From Myxococcota bacterium (lineage in GTDB: Bacteria; Myxococcota_A; Polyangia; Polyangiales; Polyangiaceae), in the NCBI GenBank assembly GCA_963169915.1, contig CAUJEM010000095.1:1-32350 (forward strand): DNA of 32,350 nt, read 5' to 3'. Each line of letters starts with the position of its first letter. Position 1 is the stretch's first letter. The translations under genes were made by a program, and so were the position numbers. The notes under the pieces were generated by a model, which was not told the origin of the DNA, made no database searches, and saw only the letters and a list, made by a program, of their open reading frames with translations. Positions 25,833-32,350 of the stretch are shown here, piece after piece.

Positions 25833-27073
25833 TGGCGCTCGTCGAGGGGCTCTTGCACTACTTCCGCCAGGCTTCCGCGGCGCAGCTCGGGCGAGACGCC
25901 CTCGACATCGCCCTCGTCTACTACCTGGCCTATCGCGCGCTGCTCGTCCTCCGTGGCACGCGCGCCTTGCAGATCACGGGCGGCCTGGCCGCCATCTTCC
26001 TGCTGTACGTGGTGGCCCAGGCGCTGCGCCTCACGGTGGTGCTCAGCCTCGTCAGCACCGTCATCAGCAGCGCGCTGCTCATCGTCGTGGTCGTCTTCCA
26101 GGCGGACATCCGTCGCGCCCTCATGCGCGTCGGGCCCAGCGCTTGGTTCGGCAGCCGCAAGACACAAGAGGCGCGCCTCATCGACGAGGTGGTGGACGCC
26201 GCCACGGAGCTCGCCAAGCACCGCATCGGCGCCATCATCGCCATCGAGCAAGACGCCAACCTCGACGAATTCGTCGGCGCCAACAAGGGCAAAGATCTGG
26301 ACGCGATCGTCTCGCGAGAGCTGCTCGTGTCGCTGTTCATCCCCGACGGCACGAACAAGCTGCACGACGGCGCGGTCATCATCAGGAATTTCCGGATCGC
26401 CAAGGCGGGCGTGTTCTTCCCCATGCCGGACCAGAGCCCGCTCGACCAGCAGTTTGGTTCGCGTCACCGCGCCGCCTATGGAATCACCGAGGAGACGGAC
26501 GCCGCCGTGGTGGTGGTGAGTGAAGAGCGGGGCATCATCAGCTTTTTCTCCAAAGGGTCCCACGTGCCCAGCCTCGACGGTCCGAAGCTGCGCACCGCGC
26601 TCGACGGCACGCTCCTGCCGAAGCTCACCGGCAAGAGGGGCAAGCCCTCGAGCGCGGCGGCGCGCGCGCTGCCCGTGAGGCGTCCCACGGAGCGCGGGGA
26701 GGCCCTGCTCACGCCCAGCTCGGCCTCCGAGCGGCGGGGGGGAGAGCCGAGCCCCGCCGCCCCCATCCGGATCGTGCTCCCCGGCCGCGACGACGACGCC
26801 CCACCGCCCTCCCGGCGCCCCATCCGGGCCCTTCAGGAGCTCCCGGAGGACGGCGCTGAGCTCAGCGAGCCCCCCCTCCCCCCGCGTCAGCCGCTCCGCA
26901 GCTTGGCGCAGCCGGAGCCCGAGCCCTCTCCGGCGGCGCTCCCCCGGCTCGGCACCGCCCAGCCGCTCGTGGCCGCCGAGCCGCGCACCATCACGCTGAC
27001 CAGCGCCACCGCCGTGGAGCCGCTGCTCGAGCCCCAACGCTCCCCCGGGGACGAGCCGGAGGCGAGCACCTGA
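25832..27073 (+). CDS. cdaA: Diadenylate cyclase CdaA with C-terminal extension
   Basis: A protein of 413 residues; the usual length is about 270. It makes cyclic di-AMP from two ATP at the inner membrane. Seen: three TM helices (about 23-90), a short linker, then the DAC domain with DGA at 179-181 (KLHDGAVII) and RHR at 211-213 (GSRHRAAYGITE), both catalytic. After about residue 268 comes a 145-residue tail rich in Pro, Ser, Arg and Glu (for example APPPSRRPIRALQELPEDG), probably disordered and not part of the known CdaA fold. The ATG overlaps the folP stop and the cdaA stop overlaps the cdaR start (TGATG each time), so the three genes form one operon. Tail function is unknown. Confidence 0.95.
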   Translation: MALVEGLLHYFRQASAAQLGRDALDIALVYYLAYRALLVLRGTRALQITGGLAAIFLLYVVAQALRLTVVLSLVSTVISSALLIVVVVFQADIRRALMRVGPSAWFGSRKTQEARLIDEVVDAATELAKHRIGAIIAIEQDANLDEFVGANKGKDLDAIVSRELLVSLFIPDGTNKLHDGAVIIRNFRIAKAGVFFPMPDQSPLDQQFGSRHRAAYGITEETDAAVVVVSEERGIISFFSKGSHVPSLDGPKLRTALDGTLLPKLTGKRGKPSSAAARALPVRRPTERGEALLTPSSASERRGGEPSPAAPIRIVLPGRDDDAPPPSRRPIRALQELPEDGAELSEPPLPPRQPLRSLAQPEPEPSPAALPRLGTAQPLVAAEPRTITLTSATAVEPLLEPQRSPGDEPEAST

Positions 27074-28044
27074 TGGCCAGCGGCTCCCCGCCCCTCACCG
27101 CGGCGACCGCGTGGCTCGCGGCGGCCTTCACGGAGAACCTCACGCTGAAGCTGGCGTCCCTCGCGTTCTCCATCGGGATGTTCGTGTACCTGCACGGACA
27201 AGAGGATCAGCAGCTTCGCACCGTGCCCGTCGGCGTGGTGCTGCGCATGCCCGTGGGCGCGCAGAAGCGGGAGCTGATGACGCAGATGCCCGCCAACCTT
27301 CACTTGACGCTGCGCGGCTCGGCGCGCGCGATCGACCAGTTCACCCGTGGCGGCATCGCCCCCGTGGAGCTCGATCTCACCGATGGACAGAAGGACGCCA
27401 TCAGCTTCAGCGCCGCGGACTTCAGCCTCCCCCCCGGGCTCGAGGTGACCACCATCGATCCGCCCATGGTGGAGCTCGACTGGCAAGACATCGTCACACG
27501 CCAGCTCCCCATCCAGGCGAGCATCACCGGCACCCCCGCGGAGGGGTTCCAGGTCAAGGGCGAGCCGCACGTGGAGCCCACGGAGATCTCCATCACGGGG
27601 CCACGCTCTCAGGTGGAGGTGCTGCAGTTCGCGCGCCTGGCCGCCTTCGACGTCTCCGGCCTCTCCGAGGGTCGCTATCCGCGGCGCATCGCCATCGACG
27701 CGCCGCCGCCGCGCGCGGCCTACGTGGGGCCGCAAGCGGCCACCGTCACCGTCACCGTGGCGCGCCGTGTCACAGAGGTGCGCTTCGCGAAGCGGCCCGT
27801 GGAAATCATCGGGGTGACCGGGGGCTTTACCTCACCGCGCTTTGTCGACGTCACGGTCATCGGGGCTCCGGAGGTGGTGCGGGCGTTGCGCGCGGATCAG
27901 GTCGTGCCGCGCGCCGACGTGAGCGCCCTCCCGGGGCTGGATCTCCGCGCTGCGCCCCACGGCAGCACCACCGTCAAGGTCACGGTGGACTTGGCGCAGG
28001 CGGAGGCGGAGTGTCAGCCGCCCACCGTCAAGGTCCAGTGGTGA
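27073..28044 (+). CDS. cdaR: YbbR-domain protein CdaR, likely regulator of CdaA
   Basis: A protein of 323 residues with one N-terminal TM helix (about 27-43, LASLAFSIGMFVYLHG) and then an extracytoplasmic part made of about three YbbR repeats. The repeats show the pattern of a strand, PxxVxLxG-type loop and xVDLS/DL ending, for example PANLHLTLRGSARAIDQF, PTEISITGPRSQVEVLQ and RFVDVTVIGAPEVVRALR. In Firmicutes CdaR binds CdaA and adjusts its activity. Its position, overlapping cdaA by one base, supports the same role. In many genomes glmM follows; here a probable terminator follows, then boxC. Confidence 0.88.
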   Translation: MASGSPPLTAATAWLAAAFTENLTLKLASLAFSIGMFVYLHGQEDQQLRTVPVGVVLRMPVGAQKRELMTQMPANLHLTLRGSARAIDQFTRGGIAPVELDLTDGQKDAISFSAADFSLPPGLEVTTIDPPMVELDWQDIVTRQLPIQASITGTPAEGFQVKGEPHVEPTEISITGPRSQVEVLQFARLAAFDVSGLSEGRYPRRIAIDAPPPRAAYVGPQAATVTVTVARRVTEVRFAKRPVEIIGVTGGFTSPRFVDVTVIGAPEVVRALRADQVVPRADVSALPGLDLRAAPHGSTTVKVTVDLAQAEAECQPPTVKVQW

Positions 28045-28063
28045 GCCCCCCCCGAGCCCAAAG

Positions 28064-28084
28064 CTCACCTTAGGGAGTGTTTTT
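28064..28084 (+). terminator. Intrinsic terminator after cdaR
   Basis: CTCACC (with one bulged A), a TTA loop and GGGAG form a short stem followed by TGTTTTT. It sits 19 bp past the cdaR stop, so it would end the folP-cdaA-cdaR transcript and separate it from boxC. This is the only candidate terminator in the window I can see with a T-run. Confidence 0.5.
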
Positions 28085-28125
28085 CAGGGAGCCTCATCGC
28101 GGCCTGCACTACACTGCCGCCCGTC

Positions 28126-29787
<1,662 letters not shown>

Positions 29788-29810
29788 GCCCCCGCCCGAG
29801 GAACACCGCC

Positions 29811-31229
29811 ATGAGCAACATCGCTACGAACGAGAAGATCCCGAACAACGTCAACCTCGCGGAGGACCGCCGGCTCCAGCGGGCGCTCGAGCAATGGCAG
29901 CCCAGCTTCCTCGACTGGTGGCGGGAGATGGGGCCCGAGGGCTTCCAGCTCCAAGACATCTTCTTGCGCACCGCCATCAGCGCCGACACGGACGGCTGGG
30001 CGCACTTCGACTACGTGCGCATGCCGGAGTACCGCTGGGGGATCTTCTTGGCGGACCCGGTCCCCAACCGCACCATCGGCTTCGGGGACGACTACGGCAA
30101 GCCCGTCTGGCAAGAGGTGCCCGGCGAGCACCGCAACGCCCTGCGCCGCCTCATCGTCACTCAGGGGGACACCGAGCCCGCCAGCGTGGAGCAGCAGCGC
30201 TTCCTCGGGAAGACCTGCCCCAGCCTCTATGACCTGCGCAACCTCTTCCAGGTGAACGTGGAGGAGGGCCGCCACCTGTGGGCCATGGTCTACCTGCTCC
30301 ACAGCTACTTCGGGCGAGACGGGCGCGAGGAGGCGGAGGCCCTGCTGCAGCGCCGGAGCGGCAACCCGGACAACCCGCGCATCCTCGGCGCCTTCAACGC
30401 GCCCATGCAGCACTGGCTCAGCTTCTACATGTTCACGTACTTCACCGACCGTGACGGAAAGTATCAGCTCCTCGCCTTGGCGGAGAGCTCCTTCGACCCG
30501 CTCAGCCGGACCACCCGCTTCATGCTCACGGAGGAGGCTCACCACATGTTCGTGGGGGAGACGGGCATCCTGCGCATCGTGGAGCGGACGGCGGAGATCA
30601 TGAAGCAACACCCCAGCGACGACCCACGTCGGCACGGGGTCATCGATCTTCCCACCATCCAGAAGTACATGAACTACTGGTACAGCCTCAGCCTGGATCT
30701 GTTCGGGGGTGAGGTCTCCAGCAACGCCGCCCACTACTTCGCCAGCGGCCTGAAGGGGCGCGCGCATGAAGATCGCTTCGAGGAGCACTCGGCGCTCGAC
30801 GCCTACTACGCCATGGACGTCCTCGAGGACGGCAAGCTGACGCGCGAAGAGGTCGCGCTGCGCAACGCCATGAACGAGGTCCTTCGTGACGCCTACGTGG
30901 AGGACTCCCAGCGTGGGGTGGACAAGTTCAACAAGCTGCTCACGGAGGCCGGCATCGACTTCCAGTTCAAGCTCCCGAGCCGGCGCTTCAACCGCCAAGT
31001 GGGGCTCTTCGCGGGCGTCCCCGTCAGCGTGGAGGGCGAGCTGCTGACCCAAGCCGCGTGGGACGCTCGGCGCGACGCCTGGCTCCCCACCGAGGCGGAC
31101 GAGGCGTACATCCACCACCTGATGAGCCAGCCGGTGTACGAGCCCGGGAAGATGGCCCACTGGATCGCTCCGCCCAAGCGCGGCATCAAGGGCCGCCCGG
31201 TGGACTTCGAGTACGTCCGGATGGACTGA
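29811..31229 (+). CDS. boxB: Benzoyl-CoA 2,3-epoxidase, oxygenase component
   Basis: A protein of 472 residues, the usual length. It adds one oxygen atom to the ring of benzoyl-CoA to give the 2,3-epoxide, with electrons from the reductase BoxA. The diiron ligands are visible: E152 and H155 (VNVEEGRHLWAM), D213 region (FTYFTDRDGK), and E242 and H245 (LTEEAHHMF). The N-terminus reads NNVNLAEDRRLQRALEQWQP, characteristic of BoxB. The ATG at 29811 has GAGGAA (29798-29803) 7 bp upstream. It is co-transcribed with boxC. BoxA and the aldehyde dehydrogenase BoxD are not in the window and must be sought elsewhere. Confidence 0.97.
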   Translation: MSNIATNEKIPNNVNLAEDRRLQRALEQWQPSFLDWWREMGPEGFQLQDIFLRTAISADTDGWAHFDYVRMPEYRWGIFLADPVPNRTIGFGDDYGKPVWQEVPGEHRNALRRLIVTQGDTEPASVEQQRFLGKTCPSLYDLRNLFQVNVEEGRHLWAMVYLLHSYFGRDGREEAEALLQRRSGNPDNPRILGAFNAPMQHWLSFYMFTYFTDRDGKYQLLALAESSFDPLSRTTRFMLTEEAHHMFVGETGILRIVERTAEIMKQHPSDDPRRHGVIDLPTIQKYMNYWYSLSLDLFGGEVSSNAAHYFASGLKGRAHEDRFEEHSALDAYYAMDVLEDGKLTREEVALRNAMNEVLRDAYVEDSQRGVDKFNKLLTEAGIDFQFKLPSRRFNRQVGLFAGVPVSVEGELLTQAAWDARRDAWLPTEADEAYIHHLMSQPVYEPGKMAHWIAPPKRGIKGRPVDFEYVRMD

Positions 31230-31303
31230 GAGCGGACCTCGGCGCGCGCTCTCCCCACGAGACTTCAGGGGCGAGCGCGGCGCCGTCCGACCGACCCACG
31301 CGA

Positions 31304-31335
31304 GCGGGCGCTGGCCTTGGGGTCCACGCGCCCGC
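31304..31335. terminator. Strong bidirectional terminator hairpin, boxB / expansin gene
   Basis: GCGGGCGC (31304-31311) and GCGCCCGC (31328-31335) are exact reverse complements, with inner TGG/CCA pairing after one bulge. The stem lies between convergent boxB and the expansin-like gene, ending 1 bp before the latter's stop. No T-run, but the stem is the most stable seen here. Confidence 0.5.
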
Positions 31336-31336
31336 C

Positions 31337-32050
31337 CTAGCTCCCTCCGCACAGGGGGAGCTGCTGGCCGCCCGAAGCCGTGGTGGACTCCCCACTGAAG
31401 GGCACACCGTGGTCCTCGACGACTCCGCCGTACACGTCGGTGACGCGGAAATCATAGGGCCCCTCCCCCAGCCCCGAGGGCTCGAGGAAGAAGTTGTAGC
31501 GAGCGCGCGTGAGCCGACGCCAGGCGCTCTGCCCGCTAGCCCTGGCCTCCACGCCGGCGATGGGGTGGCGGTGGTTGCGGATCTGCACGGCGAGCCACCA
31601 GGGGTTCGCGCCGTCCTTGTAGTGGTAGTCGATGGGCCCCTGCACCTCGCAGGGCACCACTGTCCACTCGATGGGGACGCGCCCCTTGCGGTGCTCGTCG
31701 ATGCTGTCGAACGCTTGGGGGCTGAGGTCCAGATCCCCCGGCTGACACTCCGGGCAGCGGTCCACGATCCGCACCGTGACGGTGCCCAGCGCCCCCGTCA
31801 CGCGCGCGCAAGCGCCGCAGTACGCCGCGTCCCCATAGTCGCGCTCGTTGAGCGCGGCGACCATCGGATCTCCCGGCGTCGCTGGGAAGCTGCAGTTGCC
31901 GCTGCCGTCCGCGTCGTAGTACGTCCCCTCACCGTGATGCACGGGCTCCAGCTCGCAGCGCTCCGCGAAGGCGCTGCCCGGGCTGGCTGAGCCCGATGAG
32001 CACGCGACCAGCAGCGTCCCTCCCAAGAGCCACGCGCGCGCAACCTTCAT
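31337..32050 (-). CDS. Bacterial expansin-like lipoprotein (EXLX1 type)
   Basis: A protein of 237 residues. A lipoprotein signal, MKVARAWLLGGTLLVAC, has its lipobox Cys at 17. Domain D1 (about 38-133) has GEGTYYDAD, CGACARVTG, and DLDLSPQAF with D108 at the position of the key Asp of EXLX1. Domain D2 (about 138-225, CBM63-like) has NPWWLAVQIRNHRHPI with W151/W152 and VTDVYGGVVEDHGVPF. Expansins loosen cellulose or peptidoglycan networks without hydrolysis. Seven or more cysteines, several paired in D1, fit an extracellular protein. The start is ATG 32050; ATG 32059 is a possible alternative. The gene may aid cellulose or cell-wall use; its neighbours do not explain it. Confidence 0.9.
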   Translation of the reverse strand: MKVARAWLLGGTLLVACSSGSASPGSAFAERCELEPVHHGEGTYYDADGSGNCSFPATPGDPMVAALNERDYGDAAYCGACARVTGALGTVTVRIVDRCPECQPGDLDLSPQAFDSIDEHRKGRVPIEWTVVPCEVQGPIDYHYKDGANPWWLAVQIRNHRHPIAGVEARASGQSAWRRLTRARYNFFLEPSGLGEGPYDFRVTDVYGGVVEDHGVPFSGESTTASGGQQLPLCGGS

Positions 32051-32131
32051 GCGCTGCATTGTCCCCGAAGGCCGGCGCGGTGCCAAGGGCGCCCTCCACC
32101 CGCGCGACGTCCGACTGAGGTCGAGCGAGGC

Positions 32132-32350
32132 TCAGCGCAGGAGCCGGTCCAGATCTCGCTGGCCCACCTGGCGCATCAGCTCCGGCGTGGCGCGGGACAG
32201 CCAGCGCATGAGGTGGGCCTCCGGCGTCACGGGCGCCACCGGGGTGTCGTGCTCCACCGCGTCCGCGATGGCCTTCGCGACGACCTCCGGCCCGACGCCG
32301 CGCCGTCGATAGAGCCGCGCGGCTGCCGCGCGCCGCGCGGCCTCTTGCTG
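32132..32350 (-). CDS. C-terminus of a short-chain dehydrogenase/reductase (5' end outside window)
   Basis: The reverse-strand frame is open from the right edge to a TGA at 32132-32134, giving 72 residues. The sequence GPEVVAKAIADAVEHD, then TPVAPVTPEAHLMRWLSR and TPELMRQVGQ, is the typical last part of a classical SDR, where the PExVA helix precedes a helix ending in PEA. The catalytic Tyr-Lys and the Rossmann motif would lie outside. Without them, the identity is limited to the family. It lies 82 bp upstream of the expansin-like gene on the same strand. Confidence 0.6.
   Translation of the reverse strand, partial: QQEAARRAAAARLYRRRGVGPEVVAKAIADAVEHDTPVAPVTPEAHLMRWLSRATPELMRQVGQRDLDRLLR

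Overview
The window is a high-GC chromosomal segment, most likely from a myxobacterium or a close deltaproteobacterial relative. The clues are the very G+C-rich third codon positions, a zinc-ribbon Ser/Thr kinase with an extracytoplasmic tail, an NtrC-family response regulator, several lipoproteins, and large proteins with Ala/Pro-rich linkers. The lineage is an inference from gene content only. I see no tRNA, rRNA, CRISPR array, insertion sequence or prophage gene.

Left part (1-9.7 kb): the C-terminal 727 residues of a BREX PglX-like DNA adenine methyltransferase enter from the left edge, so a defence or modification locus probably lies upstream. It converges on recA. Behind recA on the same strand are comM (branch-migration helicase), a zinc-free MDR oxidoreductase and a Bcr/CflA-type efflux pump. 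Divergent from the pump are a radical SAM enzyme with extra C-terminal cysteines and a lipoprotein of unknown function.

Middle (9.7-20 kb): this part holds signalling and envelope genes. They are a 1054-residue MshEN-like/GAF-like/HEAT protein, a BASS-family transporter, a tiny C-terminally anchored protein, a Ser/Thr kinase, a lipoprotein with an AgmX/TonB-like C-terminus, a sigma-54-dependent response regulator carrying GAFTDA instead of GAFTGA, and a NamZ-like (DUF1343) muramidase split by an Ala/Pro-rich insertion. About 400 bp of GC-rich DNA upstream of the AgmX-like lipoprotein gene holds no convincing gene.

Right part (20-32 kb): a c-di-AMP turnover locus is arranged back to back. A PgpH-like HD phosphodiesterase heads a leftward operon (pgpH-like, acyl-CoA dehydrogenase, Xaa-Pro aminopeptidase). 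The rightward operon folP-cdaA-cdaR makes c-di-AMP. The two start 122 bp apart. The glmM gene that commonly follows cdaR is absent. Instead, a probable terminator is followed by boxC and boxB, two core enzymes of aerobic benzoyl-CoA degradation via an epoxide; the reductase boxA and a benzoate-CoA ligase are not in the window. A strong hairpin separates boxB from a convergent expansin-like lipoprotein gene, and the window ends inside the C-terminus of a short-chain dehydrogenase.

The observations most worth following are the divergent c-di-AMP locus with its reduced PgpH sensor region and extended CdaA, the interrupted NamZ protein, the acyl-CoA dehydrogenase with Asp in place of the usual catalytic Glu, the GAFTDA regulator, and the large MshEN-like/HEAT protein. 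None of these is proven to be a new system from sequence alone.
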